Numbered from the stretch's first letter, positions 1 to 6,688 are shown. The stretch: 13,847 nucleotides of DNA from Lachnospiraceae bacterium (GCA_017420605.1 JAFOIS010000271.1:1-13847); one strand, 5' to 3'. Notes: generated by a model from the letters alone, not told the origin. Made by a program: numbers and translations.

Positions 1-777
1 TACTGGCGCATCACGAAATTCATCGACGGCACTTTCAGCCGGGAGATCGTGGAAAAGCCGGAAGATTTTGCCATGACGGGAAAGGCGTTCGGGCATTTCC
101 AGAGCCAGCTTTCCGACTATCCGGCGGAAACGTTGTACTATACGATCCCGGACTTCCATAATACGCGGGCACGGTATCAGAATTTCCTGAAAGTACTTGA
201 AAACTGCATCCCGGAACGGAAAGCGCAGTGCGAAGAGGAGATCCGTTTCATTCTCGGGCGGAGGGAACTTGCGTACTATTCGATGGACAGCTATGAACGC
301 GGGGAACTGCCGATCCGTGTCACACACAACGATACGAAGATCAACAACCTTTTGATCGATGAGAAGACGGGGCAGGCGATCTGCGTGATCGACCTCGATA
401 CGGTCATGCCGGGCTTTGCGATGACCGATCTCGGAGACGCCATCCGGTCCGGCGCCTGCACGGCGGTGGAGGACGAACCGGATCTTTCGAAGGTCCATTT
501 CGATATCGGACTTTTTGAGGCGTTTACCGGAGGATTTATCGAAGGCTGTGCCGGGACACTGACGCCGCGCGAGATCGAACTTTTGCCGATGGGCGCGCTG
601 ATCCTTACCTACGAGCAGGCGCTGCGGTTCCTGCAGGATTACCTGATCGGCGATCCCTACTTCAAGATCGCCTACCCGGAGCACAACCTTGTCCGGACGC
701 ATACCCAGATCCGCATGGTCGAGGAGATGGAGCAGCAGTGGGATAAGATGCAGGCCGTCATGAAGCGGCTCCGGTAA
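1..777 (+). CDS. Aminoglycoside-phosphotransferase-fold kinase, N-acetylhexosamine 1-kinase-like (5' partial)
   Basis: The reading frame is open from the first base of the window, so the N-terminus (the start of the N-lobe) lies outside; the first in-frame GTG at 49 is internal and not a credible start. The visible 258 residues hold the catalytic part of an APH-family kinase: a Brenner-type catalytic loop THNDTKINNLL around 325-355 (catalytic Asp, then Asn for metal), followed by the metal-binding Asp in VIDLDTVMPG around 388-414. Small-molecule kinases of this family transfer phosphate from ATP to a sugar, amino alcohol or similar hydroxyl. The flanking text (EKPEDFAMTGKAFGHFQ and the IPDFHNT segment) resembles N-acetylhexosamine 1-kinases (NahK-like, salvage of GlcNAc/GalNAc), but the substrate is an inference from remembered family sequences. 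The gene ends at TAA 775-777 and is followed by a strong terminator, so it is not part of the ascorbate unit. Confidence 0.8.
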   Translation, partial: YWRITKFIDGTFSREIVEKPEDFAMTGKAFGHFQSQLSDYPAETLYYTIPDFHNTRARYQNFLKVLENCIPERKAQCEEEIRFILGRRELAYYSMDSYERGELPIRVTHNDTKINNLLIDEKTGQAICVIDLDTVMPGFAMTDLGDAIRSGACTAVEDEPDLSKVHFDIGLFEAFTGGFIEGCAGTLTPREIELLPMGALILTYEQALRFLQDYLIGDPYFKIAYPEHNLVRTHTQIRMVEEMEQQWDKMQAVMKRLR

Positions 778-816
778 GATACGGCCGGATCTTCGAAAAG
801 AAGATGCCGCATTTGC

Positions 817-854
817 AAAAATGCCTGCGCACTAAGGTGCGCAGGCGTTCTTTT
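817..854. terminator. Bidirectional intrinsic terminator between kinase gene and ptsI
   Basis: A perfect 10-bp stem (823-832 with 837-846, GCCTGCGCAC and its complement) has a 4-base TAAG loop. It is flanked by five A's on the left (817-821) and a T-rich run on the right (848-854), so it can terminate transcription arriving from either side. It sits between the 3' ends of the two convergent genes. Confidence 0.9.
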
Positions 855-879
855 ACTGCCGGTTTCCCGGGATCCGTCG

Positions 880-2562
880 TCAGACGTGCGGCGTTTCGTC
901 GCCGAGAAGCTGGGCGAGGATCTTGTCCTTCACGAGCGGGACGTTGATCTCGCGGATCTTCTTGCGGAGCGGAAGGACCGAGCGCGGGGAGACGGAAAGC
1001 TCGTCGATGCCGATGGATAGGAAGGCTTCGGTGAGCTCCAGGTCCGCGCCGAGTTCGCCGCAGATGCCGATCCAGATGCCGTTCTTATGCGCATTGTCCG
1101 CGGCGATCTTCAGAAGCCGGAGGATCGCCGGATGATGCGGATTGAAGAAGCGGCCCAGGTCGGAGTTCTGCCGGTCGCAGGCCAGCGTATACTGCGTCAG
1201 ATCGTTCGTGCCGCAGGAGAAGAAATCGACTTCCTTCGCAAGACGGTCACTCATGATGGCGGCGGCCGGCGTCTCGATCATGATACCGAGCTCGACCTCG
1301 TCGCTGTACGGGATCCCTTCGGCATCCAGGTCTTTCTTGACGCGTTCGCACATTTTCTTCGCTTCGCGGACTTCCCAGACGGAAGTGACCATCGGGAACA
1401 TAATGCCGAGCTTGCCGTAGACGGAAGCGCGGTACAGGGCGCGGAGCTGCGTGTAGAAGATCTCCGGACGGTTGAGGCAGATACGCAGCGCGCGGTTGCC
1501 CAGCGCCGGGTTCTCTTCCTCGGGCATATTGAAATACGCGATCTGTTTGTCGGCGCCGATATCGAGCGTGCGGATCACGACTTCGCGGCCGCCCATGTTC
1601 TGCAGGGCCTTCTTATAGGCCTCGAACTGGTAATCCTCGGTGGGATAGTCGTCGCAGCTCAGGTACAGGAATTCCGAACGGAAGAGGCCGACGCCTTCGC
1701 CGTCGTTGGCAAGGACGTTGTCCACGTCTTCCGGATTGCCGATGTTGCAGTAGACGCGGACCTTCTGGCCGTCGATGGATTCGCTCGGTTTGCCTTTGAG
1801 CTGTTCGAGCATTTCGCGCATCTTCTTCTGTTCAGTCTGTTTCTTGAGCAGAATGGCTTTCGTTTCGACGTCTGCGTCCACGACGATCTTGCCGGTGCCG
1901 CCGTCGATGATGACTTCGCGGCCTTCGTATTCCTTTTTGACCTGGTCGCCGAGGCCGATGATGGCCGGGATGCCCATCGTGCGGGCGAGGATCGCGGTGT
2001 GGCTTGAGCCGCTGCCGCCCTCGGTCACGAAGCCGAGGATCTTGCTCTTGTCGAGCTGGACCGTCTCGCTGGGGGCAAGATCGTCCGCCGCAAGGACGAC
2101 CGGGACGTCCGAATCGATGCCGCCGGCCACGACGCCCAGAAGGATGTTCAGGATCCGGCCGGAAACGTCTTTGACGTCCGCCGCGCGGGCCTGCATGTAA
2201 GCGTCGTCCATGGACGCGAACATTTCCGCGAACTGGGCCGCCGTATCGGAAACAGCCGCTTCCGCGTTGGCTTTTTCTTCTTTGATGGCGGCTTCAATGG
2301 CTTCCTCGTAGTCCAGGTCTTCCGCCATCATCTGGTGTGTTTCAAACAGCATCGCGGCTTCGTCGCCGGCTTCGGCACGGGCCTTTTCAGCCAGTTCGCC
2401 GAGTTCCTCGACGGCTTTCTCCTGCGCGGCTTTGAAGCGTGCCCATTCGGCGTCCGTGTCGGCCGCCTCGTAACGCGGGACGGTGTTGTCCGCACGTTTG
2501 TAGAAGTAGAGCGGTCCGAGCGCTACGCCCGTCGATACGCCTTTACCCTGAATCGTGATCAT
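880..2562 (-). CDS. ptsI: PTS Enzyme I (phosphoenolpyruvate-protein phosphotransferase)
   Basis: Cytosolic enzyme that takes phosphate from PEP and passes it to HPr, the first step for all PTS sugars. The 560 residues match the usual EI length. The N-terminal HPr-binding and phosphohistidine domain has His188 in GSGSSHTAILART as the phosphorylated residue (His189 in E. coli). The C-terminal PEP-binding TIM barrel shows GLFRSEFLY (Arg295), the VIRTLDIGADK segment (Arg331), an IMIETPAA metal-binding segment near 428-436, GTNDLTQY (451-458) and the catalytic Cys501 in GICGELGAD. All key residues are present. The start at 2562 is supported by AGAGGAGA just upstream. It follows ptsH on the same strand with a 101-base gap that holds a terminator-like hairpin, so part of its expression may come from read-through. 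Its 3' end meets the bidirectional terminator at 817-854. Confidence 0.97.
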   Translation of the reverse strand: MITIQGKGVSTGVALGPLYFYKRADNTVPRYEAADTDAEWARFKAAQEKAVEELGELAEKARAEAGDEAAMLFETHQMMAEDLDYEEAIEAAIKEEKANAEAAVSDTAAQFAEMFASMDDAYMQARAADVKDVSGRILNILLGVVAGGIDSDVPVVLAADDLAPSETVQLDKSKILGFVTEGGSGSSHTAILARTMGIPAIIGLGDQVKKEYEGREVIIDGGTGKIVVDADVETKAILLKKQTEQKKMREMLEQLKGKPSESIDGQKVRVYCNIGNPEDVDNVLANDGEGVGLFRSEFLYLSCDDYPTEDYQFEAYKKALQNMGGREVVIRTLDIGADKQIAYFNMPEEENPALGNRALRICLNRPEIFYTQLRALYRASVYGKLGIMFPMVTSVWEVREAKKMCERVKKDLDAEGIPYSDEVELGIMIETPAAAIMSDRLAKEVDFFSCGTNDLTQYTLACDRQNSDLGRFFNPHHPAILRLLKIAADNAHKNGIWIGICGELGADLELTEAFLSIGIDELSVSPRSVLPLRKKIREINVPLVKDKILAQLLGDETPHV

Positions 2563-2620
2563 GTATTCTCCTCTCTGCGGGACGCCGCGCCGGGCGGAGC
2601 CCCTTTGTGTTCCGGATACG

Positions 2621-2650
2621 AAAAATGCGGCTGCACGGGATGCAGCCGCA
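2621..2650 (-). terminator. Intrinsic terminator/attenuator between ptsH and ptsI
   Basis: On the minus strand a perfect 10-bp stem (2650-2641 with 2635-2626, TGCGGCTGCA type) with a 5-base loop is followed at once by five T's (2625-2621). It lies 14 bases past the ptsH stop codon, before ptsI. In form this is a factor-independent terminator. As the two genes run the same way with no obvious second promoter in the gap, it probably lets only part of the transcripts through, giving more HPr than Enzyme I. Confidence 0.85.
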
Positions 2651-2663
2651 GATGCGTTGCCGA

Positions 2664-2924
2664 TTAAAGGTTCTCTTTCAGATACGTTTCGATCGCGGCG
2701 GCGACGGCTTCTTCGTTCTCGCCTTCGACGTTGACGGTGATCGTATCGCCCTGCTTGATGCCCATGCCCATGAGGGCCATCAGCTTCAGCGCGTTCACGG
2801 ACTTTTCACCCTTGGCGATGGTGACGGTCGCGCCGGTGAATTCCTTGATCTTCTTTACGAGGTTTCCGGCAGGACGGGCGTGGATGCCGACGGGATCCGT
2901 GATCGTGTACTCAAATGATTTCAT
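2664..2924 (-). CDS. ptsH: Phosphocarrier protein HPr (without the regulatory Ser46)
   Basis: Small cytosolic phosphocarrier of 86 residues, the normal HPr length. His15 in GIHARPAG accepts phosphate from Enzyme I and passes it to EIIA domains. The segment where Bacillus HPr has Ser46 (NLKSIMGVMSLG) reads NALKLMALMGMG here: aligned without a gap, the serine is replaced by Lys47, so the HPr-kinase site appears to be missing. I recall that clostridial HPr variants with a basic residue here exist, so this may be a known subclass. AAGGAGG precedes the start, and a sigma-A promoter lies at 2995-3023. A terminator follows the stop codon, then ptsI. It is the natural phosphate donor for the UlaC protein encoded 3.8 kb away. 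Confidence 0.95.
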   Translation of the reverse strand: MKSFEYTITDPVGIHARPAGNLVKKIKEFTGATVTIAKGEKSVNALKLMALMGMGIKQGDTITVNVEGENEEAVAAAIETYLKENL

Positions 2925-2994
2925 TGCGTTCCTCCTTATTTTTTAACAACGTTTGCTTTCCGCAAATCGTATCGCCTGTTACAAATGCATAAAA

Positions 2995-3023
2995 ATTATA
3001 CTATGGAACGGCCCTGCGTGCAA
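2995..3023 (-). promoter_or_regulatory. Sigma-A promoter for ptsH(-ptsI)
   Basis: On the minus strand the hexamer TTGCAC (3023-3018) is followed after exactly 17 bases by a perfect TATAAT (3000-2995). The expected start of transcription is near 2988, leaving a leader of about 64 bases before the ptsH start. This gives ptsHI a promoter separate from the ulaE unit upstream. Confidence 0.8.
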
Positions 3024-3045
3024 GCAAAAGCGGCACGTCCCCGCT
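3022..3045 (-). terminator. Possible weak terminator after the FG-GAP-like gene
   Basis: On the minus strand AGCGG (3045-3041) can pair with CCGCT (3033-3029) over a 7-base loop, followed by TTTTGCTT. The stem is only 5 bp and overlaps the -35 of the ptsH promoter, so it is at most a weak terminator. Some read-through from ulaE into ptsHI is therefore possible. Confidence 0.3.
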
Positions 3046-3075
3046 CCGGCACCTGCTTTAAGACGCCGCGCGGCT

Positions 3076-4140
3076 TTATTCCGTCACCGTGTAATACGCG
3101 ACTTCGTCGATCTCGCGGTTCGTGCCGACGATGATGTCTTTCCCTTCCGCATCTTTGAAGTGAAGGGCGTTGGCGCAGCCGGTGTTCTTATCGATGTAAT
3201 CGAACGTATAGTCGCCCGCTTCCGCGTCCCAGCGGACCGCGATCGTGTCCTTCGTGCCTTTTCTCCAGCCGACGATCCAGCTCGGACGGCCGAGAAGCTC
3301 GCAGGCCCAGGTGGCGTGCAGCATTTCCGTGTCCTTCTCCGGGAAGGAAAGCTTCCACTGCGGGACGTAATTGTCGTGCTCGTCGAGGTGCCAGATCGTG
3401 AGCGAATTGCCGTGGAACGGGCTGATGAGGCCGAGTTCTTCCTTTCCGTCGCCGTCGAAGTCGACGAGGACGGCGTCACTGGTCGGGACGGTGAGGAGCT
3501 GTTCCACTTCCCAGTCGGCGCCGAGCACGGCGGGCGGGCTGAAGAGGAACGCGCCGTCTTCGCAGCCGATGAGCGCCGCGTCATGGCCGCCGCGGCTTAC
3601 TTTCGCGTAGCCGTGGTTCTTCAGCATATCTTCGGCGATGAGGTCGAGCGGAAGAAGGTTCCCGTCGCCGAATTCCGAGAGGTCGTCCGGCAGAACGGCG
3701 CCGTAGCATGCGCCGGTGAAGCGCCAGTCGTTCTTGTATTCGTGGCCGGTCTTGAGGCAGCAGACGATGAGGTAGTTTACGCCGCCGCGGCGGAGGATCC
3801 CGAAACGGTGGACGAACGGGGCCTCGCAGAGCGTGCGGATCTCCCAGTCGCCTTTGCCCTTCCTCGTGGCGATCACGATCTTCGCGTTCTTCGAGTCATT
3901 CGGCGAGTAGAATTTGTGCGTCGCGAGGAACTGGCCGTCGGCACCCGGGACCGGGGTCATGGTCATGACGCCGCCGGGTTCGGTCCAGACGGTTTCGAGT
4001 TCCGTACCGTCCTCGGCAAAGAGGAGGCACTTGTCCGTTTTTTCGGCGGCGACGAGGAAGCAGTGCTTTCCCTCGACCGTCACTTCCGACATCGCATAGC
4101 ATTTTGACAGATTGGAAATAACCTTCTTTTCGACCTTCAT
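3076..4140 (-). CDS. Uncharacterised cytosolic FG-GAP/VCBS-like beta-propeller protein in the ascorbate locus
   Basis: A 354-residue protein without signal peptide or membrane segment. I cannot assign a function. It has repeating short beta-strand-like segments of the sort seen in beta-propellers, for example HCFLVAAE (26-33), YLIVCCLK (123-130), DAVLVDFDGDGKEELGLIS (222-240) and WIVGWRKG (288-295). DFDGDGKEEL at 227-236 is a good calcium-binding FG-GAP/VCBS/dockerin-like loop with acidic residues at alternating positions. Ten cysteines are scattered through it, which fits a cytosolic protein better than a secreted one. The start at 4140 is preceded by AAGGAGAT. It lies 97 bases downstream of ulaE on the same strand with no T-tailed terminator between, so the two are probably co-transcribed and a role tied to ascorbate or pentose-phosphate metabolism is inferred. 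Most FG-GAP proteins are extracellular, so a cytosolic one next to sugar-phosphate enzymes is unusual. Confidence 0.75.
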   Translation of the reverse strand: MKVEKKVISNLSKCYAMSEVTVEGKHCFLVAAEKTDKCLLFAEDGTELETVWTEPGGVMTMTPVPGADGQFLATHKFYSPNDSKNAKIVIATRKGKGDWEIRTLCEAPFVHRFGILRRGGVNYLIVCCLKTGHEYKNDWRFTGACYGAVLPDDLSEFGDGNLLPLDLIAEDMLKNHGYAKVSRGGHDAALIGCEDGAFLFSPPAVLGADWEVEQLLTVPTSDAVLVDFDGDGKEELGLISPFHGNSLTIWHLDEHDNYVPQWKLSFPEKDTEMLHATWACELLGRPSWIVGWRKGTKDTIAVRWDAEAGDYTFDYIDKNTGCANALHFKDAEGKDIIVGTNREIDEVAYYTVTE

Positions 4141-4237
4141 GTATGATCTCCTTATTTTGTGCGCCGGCGGGCGGCGTTGCGGTGCAAATTTTCCGCCGTC
4201 GGGATACCGCGGACCGGCGGAGAGGGCTTCAGGGCCT

Positions 4238-5083
4238 TTATGCTTCCTGTCTGTCCAGGATGGCGGACATGGACGAGCAGGCGAATTTGATATCTTCCTT
4301 CCAGGCCGGACTGCCGACGTCCCACATTTCCGTGACGAAACGGCGGATGCCGAGTTCCCAGGCTTTTGCGATCACGGCCTCGAAATCGACGTGGCCGGTC
4401 AGGAACGGGATCTCGCGGAACTTGCCCGGGACCGTTTCCTTAAGGTGCAGCGCCACGATATGGCCGCGGCCGGTCTCAAGGTCGTCAAGCACGCTCGTGC
4501 CGTAGGTCTTCGCGGCGTTGGTGAGGTTGCCGGAATCCGGATAGACGCCCAGATACGGGCTGTTGATAAGGTTGACATAATGCATGGACTTCTCGGTCGT
4601 GTTCATGAACGGCGTTTCCATGGTCTCGAAACCCATCAGGATCCCGTACCGCGCGGCCATGCGCGTCGCCTTCGCGAGGTTCTCGCGGAAAAGGCGCTCG
4701 CTCTCTTCGGTCCCTTCCTCATAATATACGTCGTAGCCGGCAAGCTGGATGATCCGGATCCCGAGGTCGTCCGCGAGGACGATGGCTTTTTCCATGATCT
4801 CCATGCCGCGCGCGCGCACCGCGGGATCGGAGGCGCCGAACGGATATTTGCGGTGGCCGGAGAGGCACATGCTGCGGATCGTGATGCCTTCCTCCTTCAT
4901 CAGACGGACGAGCTCGAGCCGCTCATCCTTCGTCCATTCGAGGCGGGCAAGCTTGTCGTCGGTCTCGTCGATGCTGATCTCGACGAAATCGTAGCCGCAT
5001 TCTTTCGCGCAGCGCAGCTTTTCCTGCCAGGTCATGGTCTTCGGCATTGCCTTTTCGTAAAGGCCGATCGCGTAGGGCTTCAT
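4238..5083 (-). CDS. ulaE: L-ribulose-5-phosphate 3-epimerase (UlaE-type)
   Basis: Cytosolic TIM-barrel enzyme of the xylose-isomerase-like superfamily that converts L-xylulose 5-phosphate to L-ribulose 5-phosphate in anaerobic ascorbate breakdown. The 281 residues match the family (about 284 in E. coli). Recognisable segments are FVEISIDETDDKLARLEW (33-50), MCLSGHRKYPFGA (72-84), IIQLAGYDVYYEE (111-123), MGFETMETPFMNT (150-162), YPDSGNL (181-187), the HLKET segment (213-217) and FVTEMWDVG (249-257). Likely metal ligands are Glu153 or Glu156, Asp183, one of His208/His213, and Glu252. The start at 5083 is chosen because AGGAGGAATTTCC precedes it directly. An in-frame ATG at 5167 would add 28 residues encoded by the repeat operator and is rejected. 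The gene runs divergently from ulaG and is followed by the FG-GAP-like gene. Confidence 0.93.
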   Translation of the reverse strand: MKPYAIGLYEKAMPKTMTWQEKLRCAKECGYDFVEISIDETDDKLARLEWTKDERLELVRLMKEEGITIRSMCLSGHRKYPFGASDPAVRARGMEIMEKAIVLADDLGIRIIQLAGYDVYYEEGTEESERLFRENLAKATRMAARYGILMGFETMETPFMNTTEKSMHYVNLINSPYLGVYPDSGNLTNAAKTYGTSVLDDLETGRGHIVALHLKETVPGKFREIPFLTGHVDFEAVIAKAWELGIRRFVTEMWDVGSPAWKEDIKFACSSMSAILDRQEA

Positions 5084-5108
5084 GGAAATTCCTCCTGCAT
5101 TTTCAAAT

Positions 5109-5144
5109 GAACATAAAAACGAACAAATAAATGAACATATAAAT
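5109..5144. promoter_or_regulatory. Probable UlaR operator, three 12-bp direct repeats (ulaE side)
   Basis: Three tandem copies with an exact 12-bp period begin at 5109 (GAACATAAAAAC), 5121 (GAACAAATAAAT) and 5133 (GAACATATAAAT), giving a consensus GAACAWAWAAAY. The block lies between the ulaE promoter and the ulaE ribosome binding site, where a bound repressor would block elongation or act with the second site at 5492. Tandem direct repeats are a known operator form for DeoR-family repressors such as IolR of B. subtilis. That UlaR, encoded at 10100, is the ligand is inferred from the duplication at both ula promoters. Confidence 0.65.
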
Positions 5145-5207
5145 TTGTATCGCCATGCGGCATCCAATAAAGGAAAGAAATCGGACTCCGGGAAGAAAGA
5201 AGAGGAT

Positions 5208-5222
5208 CTCCGGCAGCCGGAG
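5208..5222. promoter_or_regulatory. Hairpin in the ulaE leader
   Basis: A 6-bp perfect stem CTCCGG/CCGGAG with a 3-base loop lies in the presumed ulaE leader, about 20-35 bases after the predicted transcription start. On the minus strand it is followed by a pyrimidine-rich stretch rather than a clean T run, so it is not a typical terminator. It may stabilise or modulate the leader; no known riboswitch is recognised. Confidence 0.4.
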
Positions 5223-5246
5223 GCCGTGCCGCAATGCTACGAATTG

Positions 5247-5275
5247 ATTATAATATGAGGAACTTCCGATTTCAA
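5247..5275 (-). promoter_or_regulatory. Sigma-A promoter for ulaE
   Basis: On the minus strand TTGAAA (5275-5270) is followed after 17 bases by a perfect TATAAT (5252-5247). Transcription would start near 5240, giving a long leader of roughly 155 bases that contains the hairpin at 5208-5222 and the GAACA repeat array. Confidence 0.75.
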
Positions 5276-5295
5276 TAGACATATGGTCCGCAATT

Positions 5296-5331
5296 TTCAT
5301 ATATATGAAGGAGTGTAATGCACATATATGT
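5296..5331. promoter_or_regulatory. Pair of AT-rich palindromes, unknown binding site
   Basis: A perfect 14-bp palindrome TTCATATATATGAA (5296-5309) and a perfect 10-bp palindrome ACATATATGT (5322-5331) share the core CATATATG-like sequence with centres 24 bp apart. They lie just upstream of the ulaE promoter and well upstream of the ulaG promoter, in non-coding DNA. Form and spacing suit a dimeric regulator or a DNA-bending protein, but no specific factor can be named, and in AT-rich DNA part of this could be chance. Confidence 0.4.
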
Positions 5332-5491
5332 AAAACTTTTTTCGTCGTTTTGCTGTATGAACATGCCGGCCGGATGCAGAACAGAACACATAGAAACAAA
5401 GAAAATACTGAAAAAACGCGGTTTTCCGAATGAAAACTTAACGGCAATATGCACAACAACAAAAAGCAAAACGCACAGAGCAAAAAGAAAA

Positions 5492-5515
5492 GAACATAAA
5501 AACGAACATTTTCCG
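5492..5515. promoter_or_regulatory. Probable UlaR operator, 12-bp direct repeats (ulaG side)
   Basis: GAACATAAAAAC at 5492 and GAACATTTTCCG at 5504 repeat with the same 12-bp period as the array at 5109. A degenerate copy (GCAAAAAGAAAA) sits one period upstream at 5480. The 17-base block GAACATAAAAACGAACA at 5492-5508 is identical to 5109-5125, 383 bp away and on the same strand. It ends directly before the -35 of the ulaG promoter. Confidence 0.65.
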
Positions 5516-5516
5516 A

Positions 5517-5545
5517 TTGACATTGCGCCGGGAATGAAATATAGT
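5517..5545 (+). promoter_or_regulatory. Sigma-A promoter for the ulaG-ulaCAB operon
   Basis: A consensus TTGACA (5517-5522), a 17-bp spacer and TATAGT (5540-5545) form a strong promoter with a transcription start expected near 5552, about 33 bases before the ulaG start codon. The GAACA repeats abut its upstream edge. Confidence 0.85.
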
Positions 5546-5584
5546 CAAATCGTATCTGTACGCTCTAAATGGGAGGAATCTGTC

Positions 5585-6688
5585 GTGAGCAAAATTTCTG
5601 AAATGACCCGCGAAAGCTGGATCAAGAGCACGTTCCCGGAATGGGGCACCTGGCTTGTCGAAGACATTGAGAACGCTGTCGTCGAGCCCGGCAATGTTGC
5701 GATGTGGTGGCTTGGCTGCACCGGTATCTGGTTCAAGACCCCGGGCGGCGCGAACATCACGATCGACCTGTGGTGCGGCAACGGCAAGCGCACGCACGGC
5801 GACGGGAAGATGAAACCCGGCCATCAGATGGCGAATATGTGCGGCGGGCGCCTGATGCAGCCCAATCTCCGCAACGTTCCGTTCGTGATCGATCCGTTCG
5901 CATTCAAGCAGGTCGACGCCGTTCTGGCAACGCATTATCACCAGGATCACATGTCCGCGGAGTGGGCGGCGCATGTTATCCAGTCCGGCATGACCACAAC
6001 GGACGAAGACGGCAATGAGATCCCGGTCCCGTTCATCGGCCCGCTCAAGTCCGTAGAGACCTGGGTGAAGTGGGGCGTTCCGGAAGAACGCTGCCGCATC
6101 GTGAAGCCGGGCGACGTGATCAAGATCAAGGACCTCGAGATCGTCTGCCTCGACAGCTTCGACCGTACCTGCATCGTTACCACCGACTCCACCGGCGAAG
6201 ACCGCGAAGAACTGACCGGCAAGTGCCCGACCGATATGGACGAGAAGGCCGTCAACTATCTTGTGAAGACCCCGGGCGGCAACATCTATCACTCCGGCGA
6301 TTCGCATTTCTCGATCTATTTCGCGAAGCACGGCAAGGATTACGACATCGACGTCGCGTTCGGCTCCTTCGGCGAGAACCCGATCGGCATGCAGGATAAG
6401 ATGACCTCGATCGACGTGCTCCGTATGGCCGAGAACCTCCGCTGCAAGGTCGTCATCCCGATCCACTGGGACGTCTGGACGAACTTCCAGGCCGACTGCG
6501 AAGAGATCCGCGTGCTTTACGACTTCAAGAAAGACCGGAACGAATACAAGTTCCATCCGTTCTTCTGGCAGGTCGGCGGCAAGTACACCTATCCGGCGGA
6601 TAAGGACAAGATCTACTATCACCACCGCAGAGGCTTCGAGGACTGCTTCGAGCATCCGCAGAACATTCCGTACCGTTCCTGCCTGTAA
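5585..6688 (+). CDS. ulaG: L-ascorbate-6-phosphate lactonase UlaG
   Basis: Cytosolic metallo-beta-lactamase-fold enzyme that opens the lactone ring of L-ascorbate 6-phosphate to give 3-keto-L-gulonate 6-phosphate. The 367-residue protein follows E. coli UlaG almost throughout: [17 protein letters not shown] near the start, [11 protein letters not shown] (39-49), [19 protein letters not shown], the metal site HYHQDH at 117-122 (HxHxDH), [47 protein letters not shown] and [13 protein letters not shown] at 5585 is taken as the start because GGAGGA (5572-5577) precedes it by 7 bases and the homology begins there. The in-frame ATG at 5318 lies upstream of the promoter. Unlike in E. coli, where ulaG is a separate unit, here it heads the PTS operon. 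Codons end mostly in C, by eye more strongly than in the flanking genes, which suggests high expression. Confidence 0.96.
   Translation: MSKISEMTRESWIKSTFPEWGTWLVEDIENAVVEPGNVAMWWLGCTGIWFKTPGGANITIDLWCGNGKRTHGDGKMKPGHQMANMCGGRLMQPNLRNVPFVIDPFAFKQVDAVLATHYHQDHMSAEWAAHVIQSGMTTTDEDGNEIPVPFIGPLKSVETWVKWGVPEERCRIVKPGDVIKIKDLEIVCLDSFDRTCIVTTDSTGEDREELTGKCPTDMDEKAVNYLVKTPGGNIYHSGDSHFSIYFAKHGKDYDIDVAFGSFGENPIGMQDKMTSIDVLRMAENLRCKVVIPIHWDVWTNFQADCEEIRVLYDFKKDRNEYKFHPFFWQVGGKYTYPADKDKIYYHHRRGFEDCFEHPQNIPYRSCL

Larger units (their letters stand above)
5084..5584. other. AT-rich divergent ulaE-ulaG control region
   Basis: These 501 bases hold no convincing gene and are far richer in A and T than the surrounding coding DNA. 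From left to right they contain the ulaE ribosome binding site, a three-copy GAACA repeat array (5109-5144), a leader hairpin (5208-5222), the ulaE promoter (5247-5275), two AT-rich palindromes (5296-5309 and 5322-5331), a purine/A-rich stretch (about 5378-5490), a second GAACA array (5492-5515), the ulaG promoter (5517-5545) and the ulaG ribosome binding site (5571-5577). The open frames crossing it on both strands are low-complexity products of the A/T runs. Confidence 0.8.

Noticed and set aside
2953..4107. 384-residue plus-strand open frame opposite the FG-GAP-like gene, and similar ones opposite ptsI (1087-2007) and ulaE (4112-5110)
   Set aside because: Low-complexity Arg/Ala/Val/Asp translations mirroring real genes; none has a credible start.
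5084..5167. 28-residue N-terminal extension of UlaE from ATG 5167
   Set aside because: It is encoded by the GAACA repeat array, and AGGAGG sits right before the ATG at 5083.
5103..5523. Minus-strand open frames with hydrophobic Phe/Cys/Leu-rich N-termini in the ulaE-ulaG gap
   Set aside because: Hydrophobic character comes from the A-rich plus strand read as T-rich codons; they cross the operators and promoters and lack ribosome binding sites.
5318..5584. 89-residue N-terminal extension of UlaG from ATG 5318
   Set aside because: It lies upstream of and through the promoter at 5517-5545, and UlaG homology starts at GTG 5585 with a well-placed GGAGGA.
5438..6655. 405-residue open frame on the minus strand opposite ulaG
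   Set aside because: Shadow of the strongly C-ending codons of ulaG; it has no ribosome binding site or recognisable domain, and ulaG matches its family throughout.
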